Positions 56,553-64,000 of a stretch of DNA of 64,000 nucleotides are shown one piece after another. Under the pieces are notes generated by a model, which was not told the origin of the DNA, ran no database searches, and saw nothing but the letters and a program-made list of their open reading frames with translations. Both the position numbers and the translations under genes were made by a program. Within the stretch, counting starts at the first letter, position 1. Each line of letters starts with the position of its first letter. Origin of the DNA: Rhodococcus jostii NBRC 16295 (GTDB taxonomy: Bacteria > Actinomycetota > Actinomycetes > Mycobacteriales > Mycobacteriaceae); NCBI RefSeq assembly GCF_001894825.1, contig NZ_BCWY01000014.1, forward strand, positions 1 through 64,000, in the 5' to 3' direction.

Positions 56553-57731
56553 TCACCACTCGATCCGGTAGTCGTACATCCAGCGCAGGCTGTCGCGGCG
56601 GCCCACCATCCGCATGATGGTCGGCAAGGTGAGGTCGCGGATCACGCGCCCGACCGGGCCGGGGGCCTTGCCGCTGCCGTTTCGCTTGCCCTGTGCGACG
56701 ATTCGCTCGACCCGGGCGCGCCGTGCCGTCTCGTACGCCGCGAGCGCGACGGTGATGTCCGGGCTGTCCCGCAGGCATCGCGCGAGCACGATGGCGTCCT
56801 CGATCGCCATGGACGCACCCTGCCCCGACGACGGCGACGTGGCGTGGGCGGCGTCCCCGATGATCACCATCCGCTCGTTGCGCCACGTCGGCACGGTCGG
56901 AAGGTCGTAGGTGCTCCAGCTGCGGATGATGCTGTCGGTGGCGTCGATGATCTGCAGGGCGGGCCCGGCGTCGCCGGAGAACAGGTCGATCAGTTCGGTG
57001 CGCTGCTGCTCCGGAGTGATCGAGGCGAGTTCGGCGGCCGTCGGTTCGACGCGGCGCCCGGGGTTGGCGAACCACCAGACGTCACCGCCCGGATGGATGA
57101 GGTAGCCGAAGAAGCACCGTGTGCCGAACACGAAATGGGCCGCGCCCGGTTCGCCGTCCAGCGACAGGCCGGTCGCGAATCCGCCGGTGTTGAGGAGGCC
57201 GAGATACCGGGGGTCGGGGGCCTGCGGGTCGAGGATGGCGCGGGTGCGTGACCGGAGGCCGTCGGCGCCCACGAGCAGATCGCCCTCGGCCGACGTGCCG
57301 TCCGCGAACTCCGCGCGGACACGGTCGCCGTCGATCCGGGCGTCCTCGAGTTGCTTGCCGTACTCGATGCGCACGCCCCGGCGTAGTGCCTCGTCGCGAA
57401 GGGTGCGGTAGAGGTCGGCTCGGCGCAGTGTCCGGCTCGGCGTGCCGAAGGACGTGAGTCCTCCGTTGTCGAACTCGGCCAGGGGTTTCCCAGTTCCGCT
57501 GACGATCCGCATCCTGCGGGTGGCCATCCCGATGTCGGCGACCCGGTGGTCGAGATCCAGCAGGTGCAGCCCCTCGAGACCGTTGGTCGCCAGTGTCAGA
57601 AAGGCGCCCACGCCCTCCGCTCCGTGATCGTGCGCTTCGTACACGACGGGATCGAGTCCGGCCCGTTGCATCGCCATCGCCGTGACCGGTCCGGCGATGC
57701 CACCTCCGATGATCAAAGCACTAGTAGTCAT
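56553..57731 (-). CDS. FAD-dependent monooxygenase (group A flavoprotein hydroxylase)
   Basis: A 392-residue flavoprotein. The FAD motif LIIGGGIAGPVTAMAMQRAG at residues 6-25, the DG motif GDLLVGADGLRSRTRAIL, and the GD motif MVIIGDAAHATSPSSGQGAS are intact. Such enzymes hydroxylate aromatics or antibiotics such as tetracycline with NAD(P)H. ATG at 57731 is preceded 6 nt upstream by TATAGT, giving a leaderless start. It is divergent from a PadR regulator across 52 bp filled by repeated AGTCA half-sites. Confidence 0.9.
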   Translation of the reverse strand: MTTSALIIGGGIAGPVTAMAMQRAGLDPVVYEAHDHGAEGVGAFLTLATNGLEGLHLLDLDHRVADIGMATRRMRIVSGTGKPLAEFDNGGLTSFGTPSRTLRRADLYRTLRDEALRRGVRIEYGKQLEDARIDGDRVRAEFADGTSAEGDLLVGADGLRSRTRAILDPQAPDPRYLGLLNTGGFATGLSLDGEPGAAHFVFGTRCFFGYLIHPGGDVWWFANPGRRVEPTAAELASITPEQQRTELIDLFSGDAGPALQIIDATDSIIRSWSTYDLPTVPTWRNERMVIIGDAAHATSPSSGQGASMAIEDAIVLARCLRDSPDITVALAAYETARRARVERIVAQGKRNGSGKAPGPVGRVIRDLTLPTIMRMVGRRDSLRWMYDYRIEW

Positions 57732-57756
57732 AAAGTGACTATACATAGAATGACTA
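57725..57756. promoter_or_regulatory. Operator-like AGTCA repeats between monooxygenase and padR
   Basis: AGTCATAAAGTGACT (57726-57740) is an inverted repeat, and a third half-site ATGACTA follows at 57750-57756. The block covers the -10 and start codon of the monooxygenase gene and lies 28 bp before padR, fitting PadR repression of both genes. Confidence 0.65.
57738..57743 (-). promoter_or_regulatory. -10 element for the leaderless monooxygenase gene
   Basis: TATAGT on the minus strand, 6 nt before ATG 57731, and inside the AGTCA repeat block. Confidence 0.6.
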
Positions 57757-57771
57757 ATGCAACCCGGCGGA

Positions 57772-57777
57772 TATGCT
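57772..57777 (+). promoter_or_regulatory. -10 element for leaderless padR
   Basis: TATGCT lies 6 nt before the ATG at 57784. Confidence 0.6.
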
Positions 57778-57783
57778 CGACGA

Positions 57784-58344
57784 ATGTCCTCACCGCGTAG
57801 ATCCGTGCTGGCGATGGCAGTGCTGTCGATGCTCTCCGAAGAACCGATGCACGCCTACCGCATGCAGCAGCTGATCAAGGAGCGGCACAAGGACGAGGTC
57901 GTCAACGTCGCGCAGCGCAACAGCGTCTACCAGACGATCGAACGCCTGTTGCGCGACGGATTGATCGAGATCGAGGCGACGGAACGGGCCGAGAACCGCC
58001 CGGAACGCACCACCTACCGGCTCGCCGGAACGGGCGCGGCGACGCTGATGCAATGGCTGCGGGAGATGGTCGCCGAACCGGCGCGCGAGTTCCCGGAATT
58101 CCCGGCCGCGCTGGCATTCCTGCCGAGTCTGCGCTCCGGCGACGCGCTCGAGGCGCTCCGTTCGCGGATCGCGGTTCTCGAGCAGCAACTGGCCGGTCTC
58201 GACGCCGGCCTCGCCGAGGCCGGGACATTTCTTCCGCGATTGTTCCTCGTCGAGGACGAGTACCGGCGGGCGGTCCTGGTGGCCGAACTCGACTACGTCC
58301 GGTCGCTGGTCGCCGACGTCGCGGCCGGCGAATTGCGCTGGTAG
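57784..58344 (+). CDS. PadR-family transcriptional regulator
   Basis: A 186-residue repressor. The PadR winged helix is LAMAVLSMLSEEPMHAYRMQ with QRNSVYQTIERLLRDGLIEI, followed by a helical C-terminal dimerisation region (LRSRIAVLEQQLAGLDAGLA, about 120-186) of the Vir_C type. It is divergent from the monooxygenase gene and presumably represses it, releasing on binding a substrate-like aromatic or drug. The ATG nine codons into the open frame is preferred. Confidence 0.9.
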   Translation: MSSPRRSVLAMAVLSMLSEEPMHAYRMQQLIKERHKDEVVNVAQRNSVYQTIERLLRDGLIEIEATERAENRPERTTYRLAGTGAATLMQWLREMVAEPAREFPEFPAALAFLPSLRSGDALEALRSRIAVLEQQLAGLDAGLAEAGTFLPRLFLVEDEYRRAVLVAELDYVRSLVADVAAGELRW

Positions 58345-58356
58345 GGCCCTGTCGCG

Positions 58357-59856
58357 TCAGAACTGCAGCGACAGGACGCCGTCCCGGTCCGTGACGTGAA
58401 CGGACCGACCGATCACCGACCGCGCCGGAGTCTGGGTGAACGCCGACAGCGCGACCGCCTCCTCAGGGCCGGTGTGTCCGGCTAGACGGTGGCCGTCGGG
58501 GGTGTGCGCGACGACGAATCCCGTCGCCGGGACGCCGTCCCGGCCGTGTTCGACCGTGGACGTGACGATCTCGGCCCGTCCCTCGTAGCCGGTCACGACC
58601 TCCGGCGCCGCCGCCGTGAGGTGCGCCGGCTCCGGATCGCCGACGTACCCGTCCGGGTGCGGGGTGCTCGCCAGCAACACCACGTGCTGGTACGTCAGGT
58701 AGCCGCCGTTGCCGTGAACCAAGGCAGGTCCGGAACCCTCCCGCAGCCGACGAGTGACCTCGGCGATCGAGTGCAGCGTGTAGCTGTTGAGGGGACCGCC
58801 GAAGAAGGAGTGGCCGCCGGTCACGCTCGGCACCGTGCTCGCGGGCAGGCCGAGCGTCCGGGACAGGAGCTTGGGAACGACCGGGAAGCAGCCGTACGCG
58901 TCGACGACGTCGAGCGCGGACGCCGTGATCGCCGCCTGCGACAGCGCCCGGTCCACCGCGTCGGTCATGGCGGCCGATGTTCCGAAACTGTTGCGGCTCA
59001 GTACGTCCACGGGATCGGCGGCGCCCGCGCCGCCCCACACGTACACGATGCGGTCCTCCGGAACGCCGTGCTCCCGCGCGAGGGCCAGTGAGCACACCAG
59101 CACGGCGGCGGCCTGATCGACGAACGGCATGGCGTTGAGCATCAACGGGTACGGCTCGCACACCATGCGGTTGCCCGGACCGACAGTGGCGATCTCTTCG
59201 GCGGAGTACATCTCCGCCGTCCACGACGCCGGGTTCTTCGCAGCCAACTCGGAGAAGGCCGAGTACATCCGGGCCGACTCCGCCAGCGACCGGTCGGGGC
59301 TCACGCCGGACTCGTATGAGAAGCGGTTCTCGAACAGCGGATACACGCGGGTGGGCACGATCAGTCCGGCGCGTTGCATCACGGGACTTCCGAGATCCGC
59401 CGGGTCGAAGGCGGGAGGGCCGCCCGGCGCCGACGACCAGCCCAGCGACGCGGGATCGGTGCCCGACTTCCGCAGCGAAGTCATGGTCGCCTGCGTCTCG
59501 CCGCCGACGAGCATGGCTGCCGACGACCGGCCCGCGGCGATGTCGTCGCCGAGGCGGTCGAGGAGGGCGGCGGGCCAGTGGCCGCCGATCGGGGACGTGC
59601 TCGACCGCGGTGACGGCAGATTCAAGCGGGTGGCGAGCAGTCCGGGGAGGTCGTCGTAGGACCAGCTGACGGTCTTCACCGCATGGATCGTGTCGATCCG
59701 GGTGCCGAGTGCCGCCGATCCGCTGTCGGCGACGGCGGCGCGCGCGGCGTCCGTGATCAGGTCGAGGGGTTCACGGGGGCCGGCGGGATCGCCTGCTCTG
59801 CCGGAACGGAGGTCGCCTATGCCGACGATCACCGGTATGCGGGCCGGATCGGCCAT
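58357..59856 (-). CDS. Thiolase-like protein (acetyl-CoA acetyltransferase-related), probably atypical
   Basis: A 499-residue thiolase-fold protein with an extra C-terminal OB-like domain from about 400 (GRAEIVTSTVEHGRDGVPAT). ARIPVIVGIGDLRSG begins it, and EPYPLMLNAMPFVDQAAAVL, VVDAYGCFPVVPKLL and GGHSFFGGPLNSYTLHSIAE are thiolase-domain blocks. At the place of the usual nucleophilic Cys the sequence reads AMLVGGETQATM, with no cysteine, so classical thiolysis is unlikely; it resembles mycobacterial thiolase-like protein type 1. The ATG at 59856 has GAGAGGGG upstream. Confidence 0.78.
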   Translation of the reverse strand: MADPARIPVIVGIGDLRSGRAGDPAGPREPLDLITDAARAAVADSGSAALGTRIDTIHAVKTVSWSYDDLPGLLATRLNLPSPRSSTSPIGGHWPAALLDRLGDDIAAGRSSAAMLVGGETQATMTSLRKSGTDPASLGWSSAPGGPPAFDPADLGSPVMQRAGLIVPTRVYPLFENRFSYESGVSPDRSLAESARMYSAFSELAAKNPASWTAEMYSAEEIATVGPGNRMVCEPYPLMLNAMPFVDQAAAVLVCSLALAREHGVPEDRIVYVWGGAGAADPVDVLSRNSFGTSAAMTDAVDRALSQAAITASALDVVDAYGCFPVVPKLLSRTLGLPASTVPSVTGGHSFFGGPLNSYTLHSIAEVTRRLREGSGPALVHGNGGYLTYQHVVLLASTPHPDGYVGDPEPAHLTAAAPEVVTGYEGRAEIVTSTVEHGRDGVPATGFVVAHTPDGHRLAGHTGPEEAVALSAFTQTPARSVIGRSVHVTDRDGVLSLQF

Positions 59857-60072
59857 GGGTGCCCCTCTCGTGTGCCACGTCAGCGTCACGATAGTGCGGG
59901 GCGAGATATGTGTGAATCCTGGGTCACAGCAATCCCCGACCGGCGGCGGGCCGCGGCCGCGTTCGTTTCGGCCACGTGGTGGCGGCGTGTTCGAAATCGT
60001 TGGGAAGTCAATGGCATTCGCGCGATCCGGCGTGGTGCGGCTGGAGCCGCCGGTGGCCCGACCGAGGATGCA

Positions 60073-60091
60073 TCAGGTGAGGCTAGCCTAA
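60073..60091. promoter_or_regulatory. IdeR/DmdR-type iron box
   Basis: TCAGGTGAGGCTAGCCTAA matches the consensus TTAGGTTAGGCTAACCTAA at 16 of 19 positions. TAATGT at 60089-60094 overlaps its end as a possible plus-strand -10. Confidence 0.65.
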
Positions 60092-60209
60092 TGTAGTGTG
60101 GAGTGCGTGCTGGAGCGCAGTCCATGCAGTCATTTCGTAACCTTTTCGTGTCCCGGATCACGGCCTGAATATGCATGATCTGGGCAAAACGGGGGAATCC
60201 AAGGCGAAC

Positions 60210-60235
60210 CTGCAGATTTTCAGACTAATCTGCAG
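60210..60235. promoter_or_regulatory. CTGCAGATT inverted repeat
   Basis: CTGCAGATT (60210-60218) and AATCTGCAG (60227-60235) are perfect arms with an 8-base spacer, 40 bp before the next start. Operator or leader hairpin. Confidence 0.5.
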
Positions 60236-60274
60236 TCCAGGGCTTGCATGTTCGCTGCACAGGAGGCGGGGGTC

Positions 60275-60751
60275 ATGGATCTCGAAGCAATTAAACAGAT
60301 CGAGCAGCTCAAGCACCGTTACTCACGTGCTCTCGACACGAAGTCGTGGGTGGAGTTTGCCGACACGATGGTCCCGGACGTCACCGCGACGTACAGCGAA
60401 TATCTGACTTTCGACTCCCGTGACTCATTCGTGTCCTTCCTCGAGAACACTCTCGGCACCCACGTCATCACCGAGCATCAGTGCGGCCAACCCGAGATCA
60501 CCGTCACCGGTGATACCGCGGTCGGGGTGTGGTTTCTCGCAGACACCACGCTGATTCCCGAGGACGGGATGCTGTTGCGGGGGTCTGCTTATTATCACGA
60601 TCGTTATCTTCGGTGCCCCGACGGCAACTGGCGGATCACGCATACCGGATACGAACGCACGTGGGAATCGGTTGCGGCGCTCTCCGATTTCCCGAGTTTC
60701 CGGCTCACCTCCAACAAGTGGGCGATGTTGCAACCTCCCGCGTCTGCCTGA
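60275..60751 (+). CDS. SnoaL/NTF2-like family protein
   Basis: A 158-residue protein with the NTF2-like cone fold: DLEAIKQIEQLKHRYSRALD at the N-terminus, EFADTMVPDVTATYSEYLTF, then GVWFLADTTLIPEDG, RGSAYYHDRYLRCPDGNWRI and THTGYERTWESV. Such proteins are isomerases, dehydratases or ligand binders; the reaction is unknown. ATG at 60275 follows AGGAGGCGGGGGTC. The upstream iron box and inverted repeat may regulate it. Confidence 0.78.
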   Translation: MDLEAIKQIEQLKHRYSRALDTKSWVEFADTMVPDVTATYSEYLTFDSRDSFVSFLENTLGTHVITEHQCGQPEITVTGDTAVGVWFLADTTLIPEDGMLLRGSAYYHDRYLRCPDGNWRITHTGYERTWESVAALSDFPSFRLTSNKWAMLQPPASA

Positions 60752-60798
60752 GGGAGCACACTGGGACTCGGTACACCACGGACCCCTGGGAGGTGACG

Positions 60799-61212
60799 AT
60801 GTCTCCGGACGTCCCCGTTCCCGGCGCGCTCCCGTATCTGACGGTGCGGCGTGGCGTCGAGGCCATCGAGTGGTATTCCAAGGTGTTCGGCGCCGAGGTG
60901 GTGGGGGAGCCGATCGTCATGGACGACGGCAGGGTGGGCCATGCGGAACTGCGGTTGCCGACCGGGATGATCTATCTGGCGGAGGAGTTTCCCGAGATGG
61001 GCCTGACCGCGCCGGAATCCGGTTCGACGTCCGTGAGCCTGATGTTGCGGGTCGACGATCCCGATGCGGTTCTGGTCGGTGCCCGCGACGCCGGCGGCAA
61101 GGTGGAGCGGTGGATCTCGGAAGGGCACGGACACCGCAACGCGACCCTCATCGATCCGTTCGGCCATCGCTGGATGCTGGTGGGGCCGACGGATCCGGCC
61201 GCGTCCGCCTGA
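60799..61212 (+). CDS. VOC-superfamily (glyoxalase/PhnB-like) protein
   Basis: A 137-residue protein of paired beta-alpha-beta-beta-beta units. PYLTVRRGVEAIEWYSKVFG and AELRLPTGMIYLAEEF, then SLMLRVDDPDAVLVGARDAG and NATLIDPFGHRWMLVGPT match PhnB-like VOC proteins. The usual metal ligands are only partly visible. Function unknown. ATG follows GGGAGGTGACG. 47 bp after the SnoaL-like gene. Confidence 0.82.
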   Translation: MSPDVPVPGALPYLTVRRGVEAIEWYSKVFGAEVVGEPIVMDDGRVGHAELRLPTGMIYLAEEFPEMGLTAPESGSTSVSLMLRVDDPDAVLVGARDAGGKVERWISEGHGHRNATLIDPFGHRWMLVGPTDPAASA

Positions 61213-61228
61213 CGGTCTGCGGCGCGGC

Positions 61229-61234
61229 TACTGT
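61229..61234 (+). promoter_or_regulatory. -10 element for the leaderless PNPOx-like gene
   Basis: TACTGT lies 6 nt before ATG 61241, without a ribosome-binding site. Confidence 0.5.
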
Positions 61235-61240
61235 CGGCAC

Positions 61241-61918
61241 ATGCCGACAACACCCGACCGTTCGTCGTTTCCGGACACCCGCGCATGGATTCGCGCACTG
61301 CCCGCACTCGGCGGCGTCACGCCTCCGCCCGTCGACACTCTTCCGGATTCTCCCGGCGCACTGTTTCTCGACTGGATCACGCAGGCCGTAGCGGCCGGGG
61401 TTCCGGAACCGCACGCCGCGGCGCTGTCGACCGTCGATGCCGACGGCAATCCGGACGCGCGTTTCCTGCTCCTCAAGGACGTCACGGAGCAGGGCTTCTG
61501 GTTCTCGGGTGACACGCGCTCGCCGAAGGGCCGTGATCTGGAGGCGAATGCGGTTGCGGCACTGACCTTCTACTGGCGTGAACAGGGGCGGCAGGTGCGG
61601 GTCCGCGGAACAGTCGTCGAGGGCGATCCGACGCTCTCTGCCCGTGACTTCCGCGAACGGTCGGTCACCGCGCGGGCTGTGGCCGCGGCTAGCCGTCAGA
61701 GCGAGGTACTGGACGATCCCGTCGAATACGACCGCGCCGTCGCGGCGGCGGTGGCGCGCATCGAGGCCGACCCGGACTTCGTGTCGGACACGTGGCGGGC
61801 CTGGTGCATCGTCCCCGGCACTGTCGAGTTCTGGCAGGCGGACGCCGGGCGCAGGCACGTGCGCCAGCTCTACCGCCGCGAGTCCGGCCGGTGGATCCGC
61901 GAGGTGCTGTGGCCGTAG
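61241..61918 (+). CDS. Pyridoxamine 5'-phosphate oxidase family protein (PdxH-like)
   Basis: A 225-residue flavoprotein. AALSTVDADGNPDARFLLLKDV and the FMN-binding SPKGRDLEANAVAALTFYW, followed by RQVRVRGTVVE and the C-terminal EFWQADAGRRHVRQLYRR, match PdxH. It oxidises pyridoxamine phosphate to pyridoxal phosphate, or a related amine. N-terminal 40 residues are atypical, and the C-terminal RLHDR motif is replaced, so it may be a PdxH paralogue of altered substrate. Confidence 0.82.
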   Translation: MPTTPDRSSFPDTRAWIRALPALGGVTPPPVDTLPDSPGALFLDWITQAVAAGVPEPHAAALSTVDADGNPDARFLLLKDVTEQGFWFSGDTRSPKGRDLEANAVAALTFYWREQGRQVRVRGTVVEGDPTLSARDFRERSVTARAVAAASRQSEVLDDPVEYDRAVAAAVARIEADPDFVSDTWRAWCIVPGTVEFWQADAGRRHVRQLYRRESGRWIREVLWP

Positions 61919-61924
61919 CCGCGC

Positions 61925-62425
61925 TCAGCGCGCGGTTGCGGAGGGCGAGCGCAGGTCGACGACGATCGACTGGCCGTTGAGCTTCGCGTGGATCTCGGGG
62001 CGCTCGAAACCGGCCGCGACGAGGTACTCGCCGAGCAGTGCCAGCAGTTCGTCGGCGTCCACGGTGGGATCGGCGGAGTGACTGCTCGACGACGCGAGGT
62101 GCTCCTCGAGCAGCTCGGTGTGTGCAAGACGGCCCGCGACTCGCACGGCTGCCACTCCCATCGCGTTGCGTCGCATGACGGTGCGTCCACGAGATTCCAG
62201 CGACGCCGTCGTGTCGGAGGCCTCGTCCGGCTCCTCGGTGCTGTGCGAACCCGAGTTGCGCGTCGGCAGCGGGAACGTGAACGTCTCGGCGGAGCTGGTC
62301 GTGGACTTGCCGTTGCCGTTGCTGCCGGTCAGCCCGCCCGTGCTGGGTTCGGCGAACGGCGAGTCCGCCGCCGAGCCCGCGGAGCCGTTGCTGCCCGATC
62401 CGTTCGTGGAAATGCCGTTTTCCAT
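61925..62425 (-). CDS. Hypothetical protein with disordered N-terminus
   Basis: A 166-residue protein. Residues 1-80 are Ser/Gly/Asn/Thr-rich and low in complexity (MENGISTNGSGSNGSAGSAA), while 90-166 look folded and helical (AMGVAAVRVAGRLAHTELLE, DELLALLGEYLVAAGFERPE) with an ending KLNGQSIVVDL. AGGAAG 8 nt before the ATG is a weak ribosome-binding site. No family is recognised. It converges on the PNPOx-like gene with 6 bp between stops. Confidence 0.6.
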   Translation of the reverse strand: MENGISTNGSGSNGSAGSAADSPFAEPSTGGLTGSNGNGKSTTSSAETFTFPLPTRNSGSHSTEEPDEASDTTASLESRGRTVMRRNAMGVAAVRVAGRLAHTELLEEHLASSSSHSADPTVDADELLALLGEYLVAAGFERPEIHAKLNGQSIVVDLRSPSATAR

Positions 62426-62579
62426 CGTGTCGCTTCCTGCTCGTGGCCAAACGGGTACCGCGCAAAGCCCGTCAGTGTGCTCGATTCGAACTGAAAGCTA
62501 CCAGCAGCGTCCGGCGTGCCGCACACCTCGACGGCTCGAGACAAGGTCGTACGGTCGCGGGCCCATCGGTGCCGTCGCG

Positions 62580-63377
62580 TCAGCGAACCCCCTCCGCCCT
62601 CAGTTCGCGGGCCCACGCGGACGCGTGCTTCGTCAGCACGCCGGCGATCCGCTCCAGCTCACCGGGGTACGACGCGACCTCGGCGGGCATGGACACGCTG
62701 AGGGCGTCGGTGGCGGGGATCCGGTAGGGCACGACGGTGGCGATGCAGACCACGCCGACCGTTCCCTGTTCCCGTTCGAGGGACCATCCGCGGTTGCGCA
62801 CCTCGCCGAGTTCGGTGACGAGGTCGTCGATGTCGACGATGGTGTTCTCGGTGAATCGTTCGAGCTTTGCGGGAAGCATCTGCCGGACCTCGCTGGTGGT
62901 CAGTTCCGCGAGCAGTGCCTGCCCGAGTGCGGTGACGTGGCACGGCAGTTTGCGGCCGACGCGATGCATGCGCCGCACCTCGACCTTCGATCCGCGGCTG
63001 GCGAGGTAGATGACGCTGGCCTCGTCGCGCCGCGCGAAGTGGACGGTGTGGCTGACTTCCGCCCGGAGTGCCTCGAGTACCGCTGCCGCCCGCGAGACGA
63101 CCGAATCCTTGTCGAGGTAGGACGTGCCGGCGAGTAGCGCATGGGTGCCGATGCCGTAGCGCGAACCCGACTCGTCGGCCTCGATCCACCGCAGATCCTT
63201 GAGCGTGCGCAGGAGGGCGTGCAGACTCGAGCGCGGATATTTGCACGCCTCCTGCAGCTCGCCGAGGCTCATTCGCTTCGGCGACGCGGCGAGCGTCTCG
63301 AGGATGTGGATGGTGCGTTCGGCAGACTTGACCGGTTGGGTTTCCGGGGCTGCCCCACGCGTGTCTTCTGTCACCAT
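62580..63377 (-). CDS. IclR-family transcriptional regulator
   Basis: A 265-residue regulator. The N-terminal winged helix (SAERTIHILETLAASPKRMS, LGELQEACKYPRSSLHALLR) is at about 18-65, and the effector domain includes RRDEASVIYLASRGSKVEVR, CHVTALGQALLAEL and FTENTIVDIDDLVTEL. IclR proteins control catabolic genes for aromatic and sugar acids. It follows the truncated enolase-superfamily gene by 72 bp on the same strand, its likely target. Start at 63377 is set by family length; the open frame continues 24 codons further. Confidence 0.9.
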   Translation of the reverse strand: MVTEDTRGAAPETQPVKSAERTIHILETLAASPKRMSLGELQEACKYPRSSLHALLRTLKDLRWIEADESGSRYGIGTHALLAGTSYLDKDSVVSRAAAVLEALRAEVSHTVHFARRDEASVIYLASRGSKVEVRRMHRVGRKLPCHVTALGQALLAELTTSEVRQMLPAKLERFTENTIVDIDDLVTELGEVRNRGWSLEREQGTVGVVCIATVVPYRIPATDALSVSMPAEVASYPGELERIAGVLTKHASAWARELRAEGVR

Positions 63378-63449
63378 GAAGACACTATCTCTCATTCTGA
63401 ACGCGATATCACCTACTGACGCATGTTCGGTGTCGGCAACGCGGCGCAC

Positions 63450-64000
63450 TCAGTACTCCGCCACGAGGTTGGCTGCGATGTACTCGAGATCGATGTCCTC
63501 GCCGAGGCCCGGTCTCTGCGGCATCGCCACGATCCCGTTCTCGTCGATGGGGTCGACGATGGACTTCAGGTGCGGCGGCACCCAGTCGTAATCGACGTGC
63601 GGGTGCAGCAGACCGCGCTCGTACCACTGGACGTTGTTGGCGGCCCCGACGAGCGCGAGGTTGGGGGCGCCGTTGCCGTGGATCTCGCACTCGAGACCGA
63701 AACCCTCGGCCATGTGCATCGTCTTCAGCGCCGGTGTGATGCCACCGCCGTTCATGGCCCCGACTCGCAGGATGTCGCACGCGTCGTTCGCAATCCAGTC
63801 GGCACGAGACTTGTGCCGCCCCGGCGTCGTCTCGGGTCCGATCACCGGGGTGTCGATCTGGTCGGCGAGCCACCGGTACGAGCGCAGCGAGAACTCGTCC
63901 ATCGGCTCCTCGAACCACTCGAACTTCAGCCGGTCCAGTTCGCGCCCGAGTTTCAGAGCGTCGGTGCGCGAGTACCAGTGGTATCCGTCGAGCATCAGCG
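63450..64000 (-). CDS. Mandelate racemase/muconate lactonising enzyme family, C-terminal part
   Basis: The last 183 residues of an enolase-superfamily sugar-acid dehydratase or racemase; the 5' part lies beyond 64000. FEWFEEPMDEFSLRSYRWLA carries a metal Glu, TPVIGPETTPGRH a second, and GGGITPALKTMHMAEGFGLE and EIHGNGAPNLALVGAANNVQ match the C-terminal capping region. The ending EDIDLEYIAANLVAEY is acidic. Substrate cannot be assigned without the N-terminal lid. Probably regulated by the IclR gene downstream. Confidence 0.85.
   Translation of the reverse strand, partial: LMLDGYHWYSRTDALKLGRELDRLKFEWFEEPMDEFSLRSYRWLADQIDTPVIGPETTPGRHKSRADWIANDACDILRVGAMNGGGITPALKTMHMAEGFGLECEIHGNGAPNLALVGAANNVQWYERGLLHPHVDYDWVPPHLKSIVDPIDENGIVAMPQRPGLGEDIDLEYIAANLVAEY

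Larger units (their letters stand above)
59857..60274. other. Intergenic region of 418 bp with regulatory sites
   Basis: No convincing gene. It holds an iron box (60073-60091) with an overlapping TAATGT hexamer, a 21-codon open frame from GTG 60103 to TGA 60168, and a perfect 9-bp inverted repeat (60210-60235). The antisense frames here are compositionally poor. Confidence 0.5.

Noticed and set aside
60171..60407. Short frame overlapping the start of the SnoaL-like gene
   Set aside because: It conflicts with a gene that has a strong ribosome-binding site and a recognisable fold.

Overview
The window is high-GC actinobacterial chromosome, most likely from a large-genome Rhodococcus (opacus/jostii type). 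This rests on an MspA-type porin, mycolate-group lipid genes (PlsB, HAD-PlsC fusion, WS/DGAT), two adjacent Rpf proteins, an EspR-like regulator, and gene order matching the Mycobacterium tuberculosis Rv0985c-Rv1011 stretch (mscL, SAF protein, FmdB/Ruc, formyl-THF cyclo-ligase, galU, moeA/glp, rimJ, glpR; later arcA, pmt, rsmI, metG, tatD, rpfB, rsmA, ispE). No insertion sequence, prophage, CRISPR array or transposase was seen.

Layout. 1-6.8 kb: porin end, MscL, SAF protein, zinc-ribbon chaperone, folate enzyme, then galU-glp-rimJ-glpR, which includes the Glp/GlpR cell-division pair. 6.9-12.7 kb: tRNA-Ala(CGC), then a three-gene set (repeat-bearing membrane protein, ImmA/IrrE-type protease, multi-pass membrane protein), G6PDH, an EspR-like regulator and about 630 bp without a convincing gene. 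12.8-18.7 kb: SDR, ABC exporter, two uncharacterised envelope proteins, and a YciI-sigma operon of the ECF42 kind with a matching promoter. 18.8-24 kb: acyl-transfer block for glycerolipid and storage lipid. 24-31.3 kb: acetyltransferase, DUF2505, nitrobindin-SoxR pair, arginine deiminase, ArsC-like reductase, GntR, DoxX, betaine-type transporter. 31.4-45.3 kb: conserved housekeeping block (protein mannosylation, rRNA methylation, MetRS, TatD, amino-acid ABC importer, two Rpfs, RsmA, cold-shock protein). 45.3-53.8 kb: WYL regulator, YdcF protein, dicarboxylate symporter and the urease operon ureABCFGD without ureE. 53.8-64 kb: ispE, ABC-F protein, flavin monooxygenase/PadR pair, thiolase-like protein, small enzymes, IclR regulator and a truncated enolase-superfamily gene.

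Regulatory signals are dense. Ten starts have a TANNNT hexamer 6-8 nt upstream and no leader, as expected for leaderless mRNAs. Further sites are an IdeR/DmdR-type iron box, a LexA-like box, a perfect 20-bp operator before a DoxX gene, repeated AGTCA half-sites between a monooxygenase and PadR, and a family of intergenic palindromes sharing CGTGMGTGG that sit at gene 3' ends and in three cases supply the stop codon.

Functional labels rest on motif and family recognition from the translated sequence; no database search or folding program was run. Starts were moved from the longest open frame wherever a ribosome-binding site, leaderless promoter or family length argued for it.
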